Shown: positions 34,946 through 44,023 of the stretch, piece by piece
Numbering within the stretch: the stretch's first letter is position 1
Layout of the letters: the number at the start of each line of letters is the position of its first letter
Assembly (NCBI GenBank): GCA_944323145.1
Contig: CALURJ010000013.1
Location: 1-55,624, forward strand
Direction of reading: 5' to 3'
Source: Candidatus Gastranaerophilales bacterium
GTDB taxonomy: Bacteria > Cyanobacteriota > Vampirovibrionia > Gastranaerophilales > Gastranaerophilaceae
Length of the DNA: 55,624 nt
The notes under the pieces: model-generated
The model's input: only the letters and a program-made list of their open reading frames with translations
What the model was told of the DNA's origin: nothing
Databases searched by the model: none
Made by a program: the position numbers and the translations under genes

Positions 34946-36685
34946 ATGAAAAAACTGTTATTTTTAATTACAATTTTGAGCTTTATATCCGGTTCTGAAC
35001 CGTCTGCAGCACAGGTGCTTCCGCAAATTCCCGCAGCAACACTTGCCGCAGCTCAGCAGGCTGTTGTTAATCAAAATGTGCCGTCATCAGAAGTTATCAG
35101 AGTCGGTATAGGAACCCAAAACTTCGGGACTTATCAATATAAAAATATAACTGTTTTTGGTACAGGCGATACACAAATTTATGATAACAGACTTCTCATC
35201 GGGAATTACCCGCCAAATCAGGAAATCTCAATTTCTTATAATAATGGCATGTTCAGTATATACACACCCGGGAATATATTCCCCGAAAAGATTAAAGGCC
35301 CTGTACAAATAACCAGCAATTTCGGGCTTCTGGGAGTAACAGGTTTGAAACGCGCCGGCAAGCAGGCTCTTTACCACGGAGCATTTGAGCTTGCACCTAA
35401 CAGTAACGGAACTTTCAATCTTGTTAATATGATTGAAGTTGAAGATTATCTCAAAGGGGTTGTTCCAAATGAAATGCCTGTTCATTTCGGTCTTGAAGCA
35501 TTGAAAGCGCAGAGTGTCGCCGCAAGAAACTATGTACTTTCACCGAGAGTTAAATCATCGCCGAATTATGATGTTGTAGACAGTGTTGCAAGTCAGGTTT
35601 ATTACGGAGCAAACACCGAAAAAGAGCTTTCCAATCAGGCTGTTGAAGAAACAGAAGGAATGGTTGCAATTTATAATTGGGATTTAATCCTTGCACAATA
35701 CTCATCTACAGCCGGCGGTTATACAGAGAGTTTTTCAAACGCTTTTTCAGACCCGAAAACAAAAGAATTCCCCTCACATGAAAAACCATACTTAAAAGCT
35801 AAAGCTGATATTATAGGGCAGACTCCTCTTAATAAAGAAGAAGACGCACAGGCTTATTATAAATCAAAACCCGATGCTTATGATATCCGTTCCCCATATT
35901 TTAGATGGGAACGAGAATGGAACACGGATGAGTTAAAAAACGTTCTGGAATATACACTTTCAGCACAATCCGCAACAGGTTTTGTACACCCGCAGTTTAA
36001 AAAGGGAGATAAATTAGATGATTTAGTGGAATTAAAAGTTCTAAAACGCGGTGATTCTGGTAAAATCATTGAAATGGAAGTTGTTACCCGCTCCCAGACT
36101 TATAAAATATTCAAAGAACTGGTAGTGAGAAGGCTGTTAACAAAAGACGGTAAAGCACTGCCGAGTGCTAATGTAGTGTTTGATAATATTCAGGATGAAA
36201 ACGGCAATTTGATTTCCGTTCACGCTTACGGCGGCGGTTTCGGCCACGGAGTCGGAATGAGTCAGTATGGAGCCGGTTTTATGGGTTCTGAAATGCACAT
36301 TCCTTTTGAGAAGATATTACAGCATTATTATACAGGCATAACCCTTTCTACAAAACCTGTAATTATTTCAACAGAAACCGGCCAGCAAAGCGTAACACAA
36401 CATTTTTATTCAAAAGATAAAAAGGCAAAAATTATAATTGACAATAAATTCGGAGTAAACAGCTTAAGTGTCGACATAAACGGTTACAAACAGACATTTG
36501 AACTGCCAAAAGAAGTATTCGGGTATAAAAGATATGTAGAAATAGATATCTCAAAATATTTAAAAAAAGGACGTAACACAGTTACATTCACATCTCCGGA
36601 ATTTTTTGAAAGCTCAGCAAGAAAAGGTTTAAGATTATATGTGGAATTGGTAGCTAAAGATGACGACGAATACATCTGGAAATAA
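34946..36685 (+). CDS. SpoIID/LytB-like peptidoglycan hydrolase
   Basis: The ATG at 34946 gives the signal peptide MKKLLFLITILSFISGSEPS; a longer frame from 34928 adds six residues that would lie upstream of the predicted transcript start. 579 residues. The SpoIID (stage II sporulation D) domain is at about 150-460, with VEDYLKGVVPNEMPVHFGLEALKAQ (catalytic Glu in NEMP), YSSTAGGYTESF and GGGFGHGVGMSQYGA. In Bacillus SpoIID is a lytic transglycosylase for denuded glycan. Related proteins occur in non-sporulating bacteria including cyanobacteria. It overlaps murJ by 26 nt, which agrees with a cell-wall role. Confidence 0.9.
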   Translation: MKKLLFLITILSFISGSEPSAAQVLPQIPAATLAAAQQAVVNQNVPSSEVIRVGIGTQNFGTYQYKNITVFGTGDTQIYDNRLLIGNYPPNQEISISYNNGMFSIYTPGNIFPEKIKGPVQITSNFGLLGVTGLKRAGKQALYHGAFELAPNSNGTFNLVNMIEVEDYLKGVVPNEMPVHFGLEALKAQSVAARNYVLSPRVKSSPNYDVVDSVASQVYYGANTEKELSNQAVEETEGMVAIYNWDLILAQYSSTAGGYTESFSNAFSDPKTKEFPSHEKPYLKAKADIIGQTPLNKEEDAQAYYKSKPDAYDIRSPYFRWEREWNTDELKNVLEYTLSAQSATGFVHPQFKKGDKLDDLVELKVLKRGDSGKIIEMEVVTRSQTYKIFKELVVRRLLTKDGKALPSANVVFDNIQDENGNLISVHAYGGGFGHGVGMSQYGAGFMGSEMHIPFEKILQHYYTGITLSTKPVIISTETGQQSVTQHFYSKDKKAKIIIDNKFGVNSLSVDINGYKQTFELPKEVFGYKRYVEIDISKYLKKGRNTVTFTSPEFFESSARKGLRLYVELVAKDDDEYIWK

Positions 36686-38276
36686 AAATATTGAAAAAAC
36701 TGAAAGTGTGCTTAAAGCTGCGTGGATAATTGCGGTTGTTACTATTATAAGTAAACTTATAGGATTTATAAGAGATATTGTTATCGCAAATTATTACGGT
36801 GCCTCGCTTGTTTCTGATGCTTACTATTATGCCTATCAAATCCCCTCGCTTTCCTTAATTTTACTTGGCGGTGTCGGCGGGCCTTTTCACAGTGCAACGG
36901 TTGCGGTATTTTCAAAGCTTATACCGAGCCTGAAAGAAAAACCGGCCGATGAAGTTAATAAACTATATTCAACATTTATGACCGGAACAACAATATTTTT
37001 CCTTGTTCTGTCTGTTATAATGTTTGTATTCCCACGCCAGATAATGGGATTGATTATATCAAACGGCTCTGCGGATATGATTAACCTTGCTGCAGAACAT
37101 TTAAAAATTATGACGCCGCTTTTGATTATCGGCGGAATTGTCGGGATTTATTATGGCATTTTGATTATATATAAACAATTTATGCTTCCGAACCTGTCAC
37201 CTATCATTATGAGTGCTGCGATTATCGGAGTCGTAATGGCTGTTCCTGATGACAGCAAGGGTTATGCTCTTGCCTGGGCAACAACAATCGGTGCAATATT
37301 ACAGCTTGTAATCCAGTACCCGAATGTCAGAAAGCTCGGTTTTAAGTGGAAACCGGATTTTCATTTTTTTAATAATCCCGGTTTCAGAGAAATAAATGAA
37401 TTGTTATTCCCGGCGGTTTTAAGCTCCACTGTCGGACAAATTCATATTTATGTGGATATGTTCTTTACTTCATCAATTTCAGAAGGAGCATGGACTGCAA
37501 TCGGTTATGCAAACCGAGTTTTTCAGTTTCCTGTAGGGATATTAGTAACCGCTTTTCTGGTTCCGTTGTTTCCGATATTTTCAAGACTTGTTGCCGACAA
37601 AGATTTAGAAGGAATAAAAACCTATTTTAATAAAGGGGTAGGTGTGTTATTTTTTGCCGCAATTCCGATTATCATAGGAATTTTAACAGTAGGAACGGAT
37701 GCGGTAAGGCTTGTATTTGAACGCGGAGCCTTTGACGAAAATGCAACATTTATGGTAACGGAAGCATTATGGTTTTTATCCGTTTCAATACTGCCCTATG
37801 TTTTCAGAGATTCTATCACAAGGGTTTATTATTCTTTCAATGATTCAAAAACACCTTTTACGGTAGCTTTTTCTTCAATCGTTTTAAAATATTTATTGAA
37901 TGTAATCTTTATAAACAAGCTCGGGATGGGAATAGGAGGAATTACACTTTCAACATCTCTTGTAACTTTATTCAATGCCTGCGTTTTAGGCGGCCTGATT
38001 TATAAAAAAGTAAAAATGGATTACAAATCTCTATTCACAAATTTATTAAAAATGTGTATTGCAGGTGTTGTAACAATTGCAGTATGTTTCGGGGCTGCAG
38101 TTTGCTTTGACAAATTCATTGAACTTCCCAAAATACTCTTTGAGATTACAAAAATCACAACAGTCGGCATTGTCTGTATCGTAATATACACAGGGATTAA
38201 TCTTTCATTAAAAATGGAATATGCAAGAGAACTTTCAGAACGATTAATGAGGAAAATAAATGTTAGAAGAAAATAA
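36660..38276 (+). CDS. murJ: Lipid II flippase MurJ
   Basis: 538 residues, MviN/MurJ family, about 14 membrane helices. After a 20-residue polar start come SKLIGFIRDIVIANYYGAS and DAYYYAYQIPSL, the usual first blocks with the conserved Arg. It carries lipid-linked peptidoglycan precursor across the membrane. The start overlaps the SpoIID-like gene by 26 nt and the end overlaps tsaC by 17 nt, a tightly packed operon. Confidence 0.94.
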   Translation: MTTNTSGNKNIEKTESVLKAAWIIAVVTIISKLIGFIRDIVIANYYGASLVSDAYYYAYQIPSLSLILLGGVGGPFHSATVAVFSKLIPSLKEKPADEVNKLYSTFMTGTTIFFLVLSVIMFVFPRQIMGLIISNGSADMINLAAEHLKIMTPLLIIGGIVGIYYGILIIYKQFMLPNLSPIIMSAAIIGVVMAVPDDSKGYALAWATTIGAILQLVIQYPNVRKLGFKWKPDFHFFNNPGFREINELLFPAVLSSTVGQIHIYVDMFFTSSISEGAWTAIGYANRVFQFPVGILVTAFLVPLFPIFSRLVADKDLEGIKTYFNKGVGVLFFAAIPIIIGILTVGTDAVRLVFERGAFDENATFMVTEALWFLSVSILPYVFRDSITRVYYSFNDSKTPFTVAFSSIVLKYLLNVIFINKLGMGIGGITLSTSLVTLFNACVLGGLIYKKVKMDYKSLFTNLLKMCIAGVVTIAVCFGAAVCFDKFIELPKILFEITKITTVGIVCIVIYTGINLSLKMEYARELSERLMRKINVRRK

Positions 38277-38847
38277 AGAAGAAATCAAAAAAGTTTTAGA
38301 AAACGACGGTGTTATTGCATACGTTACAGACACTGTCTGGGGTTTGGGGTGTCTGCCGTCATCAGAAAAAGCAGTAAAAAAAATTTATGAAATAAAAAAA
38401 CGCGAAGCGCAAAAACCGCTTATTTTAATGTCAAATGAAACTTACAATCTGCTTGAATATGTAAAACCAATCCCAAAAACCGGATGCCGTTTGATAAAAA
38501 AATATTTTCCTGGTGCATTAACTCTTGTTGTAGAAAAAAGTGAAAAAACTCCGTATTACATTACATCAAACTTGGAAACAGTCGGAATAAGAGTTCCCGA
38601 CAATGAAGTTTTTAAGGAGATTTGCGAAACTGCTCCGGGGCATGTGCTTGCAACAACAAGCGCAAATCTTTCGCATCAACCGTCTGCCATAACTTATGAG
38701 CAGGCTTTGGAAAATATGCAAGGTTTAGTGGATATGATAATCCCTGACTACGGACACATCTGCAAAGGTTTAGAATCTACAGTGTGCGGAGTGTTCGGGG
38801 ATGAATTGAAGATTTTCCGTCAGGGAACAATTACAATAGAATTATAA
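38260..38847 (+). CDS. tsaC: Threonylcarbamoyl-AMP synthase
   Basis: 195 residues, YrdC/Sua5 domain: VIAYVTDTVWGLGCLPSS near the N-terminus, KRExQKPLILM, the KYFPGALTLVV block and TSANLSHQPS. Makes threonylcarbamoyl-AMP for t6A37 of tRNA. The extra C-terminal Sua5 domain is absent, so it is the short TsaC type. Overlaps murJ by 17 nt; convergent with the DUF2963-like gene (6-bp overlap). Confidence 0.93.
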   Translation: MLEENKEEIKKVLENDGVIAYVTDTVWGLGCLPSSEKAVKKIYEIKKREAQKPLILMSNETYNLLEYVKPIPKTGCRLIKKYFPGALTLVVEKSEKTPYYITSNLETVGIRVPDNEVFKEICETAPGHVLATTSANLSHQPSAITYEQALENMQGLVDMIIPDYGHICKGLESTVCGVFGDELKIFRQGTITIEL

Positions 38848-39453
38848 CGTTTCTTCAACCCTGTCCACGGTCACTCCATCCAGCTTATAATAAGTTATAC
38901 AAAGTTCTTCATGGGTTGCAGGAGAAAAATCAATAATATAATCTACCGTTTTGCCATCTTTTTTAAAATATGTTTCTTTTATAAGATTTCCGTCCCTGTT
39001 ATACTCAGCTAAAATTTCCATATTTTTACCGTCATCGTAATAATATGTTGCTTTTAATAAATCTTCATTTTCAGGGTCATAATCATAAGTATACGAAACA
39101 GTTTTCCCATCATCAAAATAACCTGTTTCTTTAATCTTATTTAAACTTACAGGGTCATAGTCCTCTACACATTCAACTGTTTTACCATCATCTCTATAAC
39201 TTATTCCCTTTAATAAATTTCCGGTTACAGGGTCAAACTTTTCTATATATGAATTCTTAATTTCATCTGTTTGCGATTTTTCATCTGTGGCAATTCCACT
39301 ACTTGCCTGAAACAATATTGAAGGTATATAATTAACTGCATTAAAGTTACATTTATTATTTTCTGAAAAATTTTGAAGGGAATTTACTTTTGCAGTAACA
39401 CCAAAATTCTGACTTTGTATGCCCCGGGGAAAACTTATTTTATTTACCCTCAT
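38842..39453 (-). CDS. Tandem-repeat protein, DUF2963-like
   Basis: 203 residues with AAGGA before the ATG. From about residue 65 to the end there are five imperfect repeats of 24-26 residues on the pattern (E/Y)-(Y/F)-DP-x3-L-x-K-x-x-YY-x-DDGKTV-(x)4, for example EDYDPVSLNKIKETGYFDDG and AEYNRDGNLIKETYFKKDG. The pattern is that of DUF2963, a repeat best known from phytoplasmas, and resembles beta-hairpin repeats such as MORN. The N-terminal 60 residues are polar and not a signal peptide. Function unknown. The repeat structure is seen directly; the family name comes from memory. Confidence 0.78.
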   Translation of the reverse strand: MRVNKISFPRGIQSQNFGVTAKVNSLQNFSENNKCNFNAVNYIPSILFQASSGIATDEKSQTDEIKNSYIEKFDPVTGNLLKGISYRDDGKTVECVEDYDPVSLNKIKETGYFDDGKTVSYTYDYDPENEDLLKATYYYDDGKNMEILAEYNRDGNLIKETYFKKDGKTVDYIIDFSPATHEELCITYYKLDGVTVDRVEETL

Positions 39454-39480
39454 AAAATTTTTCCTTTCTCTTACAAAGAG

Positions 39481-40323
39481 TTAAACCAATTCTGCGGCCC
39501 TGTATGAACTTCTTACCAGCGGCCCTATTTGATAATGCTTTATCCCGATTTGGCCGGCAAGGGATTTCAACTTTTCATACTCCTCAGGAGTATAATATTT
39601 TGCCACCTCAAGATGAGCTTTCGAAGGCTGAATATACTGCCCTATAGTTAAAATATCACAGCCGGCATTTTTCAAATCTATAAGTGTTTCTTCAATATCT
39701 TCAAATGTTTCGCCTAAACCTATCATTAAACCTGATTTTGTAACAATGTCACTGTTATCTTTAACATATTTCAAAACTTCAAGCGAGCAGTCGTAATTTC
39801 CCTGAGGTCTTGCGGTCTTAAAAACTTTACGGACAGTTTCAATATTATGGTTAAATACATCAGGATGTGCCTTAATTATTGTATCAAGAGAACTTTTATT
39901 CCCCTTAAAATCAGGGGTTAAAATTTCAATTTTTATATCAGATGAAATTTTTCTGATTTCATAAATACAATTTGCAAAATGTTCAGCCCCGCCGTCAGGC
40001 AGGTCATCACGCGTTACAGAAGTTATTACCGCATATTTCAGCCCCAAATCTTTTACTGCTTCTGCCACATGCTGAGGTTCGTTCAAATCCAATGGTTCAG
40101 GACGATTACAGGTAATATTGCAATATCTGCAGTTGCGTGTACAATTATTGCCCATAATCAAAAATGTCGCCGTATTTTTCGTATAGCATTCATTTTTATT
40201 CGGACAGCGCGCGTTTTCGCAAACCGTATTCAAACATTTTGTCTTTAAAATTCTGCGCACAGTACGAGTTTTATCTGTATCTATAATTGGTCTTTTTAAA
40301 TATTCCGGTAATCTTTTCTGCAT
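39481..40323 (-). CDS. lipA: Lipoyl synthase
   Basis: 280 residues. Two 4Fe-4S sites: the auxiliary CENARCPNKNEC (about residues 33-44) and the radical SAM CTRNCRYC (about 58-65). The closing segment GPLVRSSYRA carries the Ser that binds the auxiliary cluster. Inserts sulfur into octanoyl groups on lipoyl domains. The presence of lpdA nearby fits a lipoate-dependent dehydrogenase complex. Confidence 0.96.
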   Translation of the reverse strand: MQKRLPEYLKRPIIDTDKTRTVRRILKTKCLNTVCENARCPNKNECYTKNTATFLIMGNNCTRNCRYCNITCNRPEPLDLNEPQHVAEAVKDLGLKYAVITSVTRDDLPDGGAEHFANCIYEIRKISSDIKIEILTPDFKGNKSSLDTIIKAHPDVFNHNIETVRKVFKTARPQGNYDCSLEVLKYVKDNSDIVTKSGLMIGLGETFEDIEETLIDLKNAGCDILTIGQYIQPSKAHLEVAKYYTPEEYEKLKSLAGQIGIKHYQIGPLVRSSYRAAELV

Positions 40324-40358
40324 ATTATTATCATAATACCAAAATTTAATTTATTGTC

Positions 40359-40387
40359 TAGACATATTTACAAAAAACAGTTATTAT
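40359..40387 (+). promoter_or_regulatory. Promoter with leaderless start before the 40394 gene
   Basis: TAGACA (40359-40364), a 17-nt spacer and TATTAT (40382-40387), whose end lies exactly 6 nt before the ATG at 40394. No Shine-Dalgarno. Confidence 0.62.
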
Positions 40388-40393
40388 ATAAAT

Positions 40394-41032
40394 ATGGACG
40401 CCAAAGAAATTTATAAATTAATTCTAGAAAAATTTTATGATCCATCTTTACAAAATTATATTGATGTAATTGATTTATGCACAAATAATATTAATAAAAA
40501 TTACAACGATGTCAATGCTCATTATGTTAAATCAATGGCTCTTTTTGGAATAGCAACTCTTATTAATAAAGCAGATGAAATATATGCTTATAACCACAAT
40601 GAAGAAGTTAAGCATTCAAGTAATGGGGAATTAATGAGAAAAATTGAAGATAATTTTAAATTAGCGGATAATGCTGTCGAAGAATTTAATATAGCATATA
40701 ATATAGATAATAAAATAATAGAAAAACATCCGTATCTAAAAGTGATTGTAAACTATAAATTAACGGGAGTAAGATATTTATTTTCCAGACCAATACCATC
40801 AAAAGATATCATGGATTTGATATTTCAAAATAAAAAATGGGGTTTCATATCTGTCATTGGAATTTTATTCTTTTGCGCAACAATTCTCGCATTAATATTA
40901 GTAGGAGAATTATTTGGAGTAAAAATTCTTCTAATAGGCATGTCTTTTGTAATAATGTTAATTTTTATTTACCCTAATGAAAACAAAAAAATAATAAATA
41001 AATACAAAGAATATATTTTAAAACAACAATAA
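40394..41032 (+). CDS. Membrane-anchored protein of unknown function
   Basis: 212 residues. The N-terminal 135 are helical and polar with TPR-like features (IDVIDLCTNNINKNYNDVNAHYVKSMALF, then FKLADNAVEEFNIAYNIDNK). Two adjacent hydrophobic helices follow near the C-terminus (about 152-174 and 178-194) and then a Lys-rich end. The soluble part would face the cytoplasm. Richer in A/T and Asn/Lys/Ile codons than its neighbours. Function unknown. Confidence 0.75.
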   Translation: MDAKEIYKLILEKFYDPSLQNYIDVIDLCTNNINKNYNDVNAHYVKSMALFGIATLINKADEIYAYNHNEEVKHSSNGELMRKIEDNFKLADNAVEEFNIAYNIDNKIIEKHPYLKVIVNYKLTGVRYLFSRPIPSKDIMDLIFQNKKWGFISVIGILFFCATILALILVGELFGVKILLIGMSFVIMLIFIYPNENKKIINKYKEYILKQQ

Positions 41033-41113
41033 ATAAACTTACAAAAATATTGATTTTCATGACTTAAAACGTTATAATATAAATAAAAGAAATGCTAAAA
41101 AGGAGTAGCAATT

Positions 41114-41359
41114 ATGAAGAATTTAATAACAGTTTTATGTTTACTTTGCTTTGCCGGATGTGCTTATGCTGAAGTTTACGAAGTTCCGGGTTCTCAAGTA
41201 GTTACAGAAGAAGAAGTACAGGTTCAAGAAGATAACAACGCTAAGGACAAATCGGAAACAAAGGTTGAGCGTAAAAAGATTTTACGCCACAGGGATCTCA
41301 ATCCGACAAATACCTACTGGAATTTCGGAAAAGTTCCATTCTGGACAGGAACTATTTAG
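41114..41359 (+). CDS. Small exported or lipoprotein
   Basis: 81 residues with AAGGAG about 9 nt upstream. MKNLITVLCLLCFAGC is a signal with a lipobox-like LCFAGC; the following AYA could alternatively be a signal peptidase I site. The mature part is short, acidic then basic, ending NTYWNFGKVPFWTGTI. No known domain. The stop codon is the first base of the structured spacer that follows. Confidence 0.72.
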   Translation: MKNLITVLCLLCFAGCAYAEVYEVPGSQVVTEEEVQVQEDNNAKDKSETKVERKKILRHRDLNPTNTYWNFGKVPFWTGTI

Positions 41360-41471
41360 CGCGAGGCGGCAGAGAGCGGAGTGCATTTGCAAAAGTGCAG
41401 AATGCACGTAAGCAAATCACGAAGACTCATTTAACGTCGATGAGTAAGAAACGCGAGGCGGCAGTTTCAAA
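41360..41471 (+). repeat. Structured GC-rich spacer with direct repeat
   Basis: CGCGAGGCGGCAG occurs at 41360-41372 and again at 41452-41464. Between them are ATTTGC / GCAAAT, GTGCATT / AATGCAC and ACTCAT / ATGAGT stems. The block is clearly GC-richer than its surroundings, has no credible ORF and starts at a stop codon like the repeats in the ribosomal operon. Confidence 0.6.
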
Positions 41472-42701
41472 CTACCTGAACAAACATTCAAAAATACCTT
41501 CCGAATATGTCGGGTGGGCAAAACAAACTTTTTTCAAATCATCAATTGATATGTTATTCTGCATAGCAATTATTATTTGCTGAATTAGAGCAGATGCTTC
41601 TTTTGAAACTATATGAGCGCCGATAATTTTTCCATCACGCGAAAGAATTTTTATAAACCCGTCAGAACAGTTGTCACAATGTGATTTTCCAAGCGCTGAA
41701 ATAAGAAGATTTGATTTTTTGTAAGTTCCTTCCTCTAAATCCTGCTCACGCTTTCCTACCCATGCGATTTCAGGACAGCCGTAAACAACAGAAGGAACAA
41801 GCTCTTCATTAAATTCAACTCCGGAAACTTCTGCCACAGCCTGTTTTATTGCAAAATGCGCAAGCTGAATTTTCCCGCAGGCATCACCGATGCAAGACAA
41901 GGCATTATCTAACGGATGTGGTTTTCTGCCCGCTGCAAGAAGGACAAGTTCAGGCTCTAGCACATCTCCTGATGATAAATAAACTTTTTTATCCTCTATT
42001 TTTTCAACGCTGTTTGCAATGTAAGTCTTGATTTTCTTAGCCTTAAAAATTCTTTCAACCCGTTTTGAAACCTCAATATCTGCCAGAGGTAAAATATGTT
42101 CTGCAAGTTCAACAACTGTAACCTCAACCTCAAAAGCAGAAAAAATTCTTGCCCACTCAACTCCGATTGCACCGCTTCCTATTATAAGAATAGTTTTAGG
42201 AAGAGTTTTCAAATTTAAAATATCATCAGAGCTTAATATAAATTCGTGGTCAAACCTTAAATTTTCAAAATCCCGCGGGGCAGAACCAGTTGCCGTAATG
42301 ATTTTTTCGCATTCATAAATTTCACCGCCTGCAGAAATTTTGCGATTATCTAAAACATTTGCTTCAGCGTTAACCGTGACAACTCCGGAATTTTTCAGAG
42401 AAAGTTCAAGAGATTTTCTCAATTTTTCAACAATTTTATCTTTGCGCTCAACAACTTTCGCATAGTCAACGAAAATATCAGAACAGGTTATACCTAAATC
42501 ATCAGAACACTTCATTTCTTCATAAAGCTCTGCCGAATGTAAAATAGCTTTTGTTGGGATACAACCCTTGTTAAGGCAAACACCGCCGACTTTATCTTTT
42601 TCAAACAGAACAACTGATAATCCCTTTGCTCTCGCATGAAATGCTGCAGTATACCCTGCGGGCCCCGCACCGATTATACCTAAATCAAATTTATTTTCCA
42701 T
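41472..42701 (-). CDS. lpdA: Dihydrolipoyl dehydrogenase, short form
   Basis: 409 residues of the flavoprotein disulfide reductase family. FAD-binding GAGPAGYTAA at residue 11, redox-active disulfide GGVCLNKGCIPTK (about 39-51), NAD-binding GSGAIGVEWA (about 172), catalytic His-Glu pair in HPTYSE near the C-terminus. It is about 50 residues shorter than usual. The stretch after AAGRKP, normally holding the T-x-x-P-G-I-Y-A segment, is condensed, and CIGDACGKIQLAHFA follows directly. It reoxidises the lipoyl arm of 2-oxoacid dehydrogenase or glycine cleavage complexes. Confidence 0.88.
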   Translation of the reverse strand: MENKFDLGIIGAGPAGYTAAFHARAKGLSVVLFEKDKVGGVCLNKGCIPTKAILHSAELYEEMKCSDDLGITCSDIFVDYAKVVERKDKIVEKLRKSLELSLKNSGVVTVNAEANVLDNRKISAGGEIYECEKIITATGSAPRDFENLRFDHEFILSSDDILNLKTLPKTILIIGSGAIGVEWARIFSAFEVEVTVVELAEHILPLADIEVSKRVERIFKAKKIKTYIANSVEKIEDKKVYLSSGDVLEPELVLLAAGRKPHPLDNALSCIGDACGKIQLAHFAIKQAVAEVSGVEFNEELVPSVVYGCPEIAWVGKREQDLEEGTYKKSNLLISALGKSHCDNCSDGFIKILSRDGKIIGAHIVSKEASALIQQIIIAMQNNISIDDLKKVCFAHPTYSEGIFECLFR

Positions 42702-42746
42702 AATACCCTCTCCCTGTCCCTCTCTCCAAACGGCAAGGGGAAATTG

Positions 42747-43925
42747 TTATCTGGTATAAATTCTCGGCAGTCTGACCTTTAAGCGGCAGGTCAATTCGTA
42801 ATTAATTGTTCCGAGAATTTTTGCCCAGTTATCTATTGAATGTTTTTCATCCAACACAGTAACCACATCACCGAGCTTTGCATCAACTCCAGTGATATCA
42901 AACATCATTTGATCCATCGTAATGTTTCCGACCTGAGGAACATCTTTTCCATTCAAAGAACCTGAAATTTTGTTTGAAAGTCCGCGCGGTACACCATCGG
43001 CATAACCCAGAGGAACTGTTGCAATTTTTCGATTACCATGAGCCGTAAATGTGTGCCCATAACTTATTCCTTCACCGTCACGGGCTTCATGGATATTTAC
43101 AATGCGCGCTTTTAATGACATAACAGGTCTTAAATCAGGCTTTTTTACTACACTATGAAAACTATTGTAATCTCCGTCTGTTTTGCATATAGGCTTTTTG
43201 CTTTCCCCATCCTCAGGCAAATCCGGATAAAGTCCGTAAATTCCTATACCTGCCCTGTACATATTAGAATTCGGCACATCATAACACATCGCACCGGCAG
43301 TATTTAAGATATGAAGAAGCAAACCGTTTGTATCAATTTGAGAAATAACCCTATTCCATCTGTCAATTTGAATTTGCGTTTTTTCTCTGTTTTCGGCATT
43401 GGCAAGGTGGGTAAATATCCCGCCGAACTCTAAATAATCAGCTTTTCGAACTTCATTAATAAATTCAACTGCATCATCAGAAGAAACACCAATTCTATTC
43501 ATGCCCGTATCAAGTTTTACATGAACTTTCGGCTTTTTCCCTGTTCTTTCGTAAGCCTGTTTACAGGCTGCTAAGTGTTCTTTTGAAAAAATTGCAATTA
43601 TTAAATCTGCTTTAACTGCGCTTTCTACAGCCCACACAGGCACTGCTCCGAGAACAAGAATTTCACAATTTATTTTTGCCTGCCTTAAATCGACTCCTTC
43701 GTCAATTGATGCAACGCCGAGCATATCAGCCCCCGATGCAAGAAGTGTCGGAGCAATCATAACTGATCCATGCCCGTATGCGTCTGCTTTTACGACCGCA
43801 AGAAGTTTTTTGTCATTCGGGGTATTTTTTCTTATTGAACGCATATTATAAGCGATATTTTCTAAATTAATTTCAACCCAGCTGTCTCTGTGAATATTTA
43901 TATTTGTTTGTCTAATGTTTTTCAT
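42747..43925 (-). CDS. alr: Alanine racemase
   Basis: 392 residues, PLP-dependent fold-type III. Catalytic Lys in VVKADAYGHG (about residue 46), RAGIGIYGLYP (PLP phosphate-binding Tyr) and GISYGHTFTA with the second catalytic Tyr. Provides D-Ala for peptidoglycan. A 24-residue loop near 235-260 (EDGESKKPICKTDGD) is longer than usual. Adjacent to lpdA with 45 bp between. Own promoter likely, TATACT upstream of the start. Confidence 0.95.
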   Translation of the reverse strand: MKNIRQTNINIHRDSWVEINLENIAYNMRSIRKNTPNDKKLLAVVKADAYGHGSVMIAPTLLASGADMLGVASIDEGVDLRQAKINCEILVLGAVPVWAVESAVKADLIIAIFSKEHLAACKQAYERTGKKPKVHVKLDTGMNRIGVSSDDAVEFINEVRKADYLEFGGIFTHLANAENREKTQIQIDRWNRVISQIDTNGLLLHILNTAGAMCYDVPNSNMYRAGIGIYGLYPDLPEDGESKKPICKTDGDYNSFHSVVKKPDLRPVMSLKARIVNIHEARDGEGISYGHTFTAHGNRKIATVPLGYADGVPRGLSNKISGSLNGKDVPQVGNITMDQMMFDITGVDAKLGDVVTVLDEKHSIDNWAKILGTINYELTCRLKVRLPRIYTR

Positions 43926-44011
43926 AGTAACTTTAGTATATAACTAAATTTATTATGGTGCAATTTATTTCAATAACATAAAAATTTTACCGCTTACAAA
44001 ATTTTTTGTAA

Positions 44012-44017
44012 TATAAT
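44012..44017 (+). promoter_or_regulatory. -10 element of proB, leaderless start
   Basis: Perfect TATAAT ending 6 nt before the ATG at 44024. No Shine-Dalgarno in between. Confidence 0.62.
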
Positions 44018-44023
44018 TTATTT

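Noticed and set aside
41395-41583. 62-residue plus-strand ORF over the structured spacer
   Set aside because: No ribosome site, and it overlaps the end of lpdA on the other strand; composition is that of the hairpin repeat.
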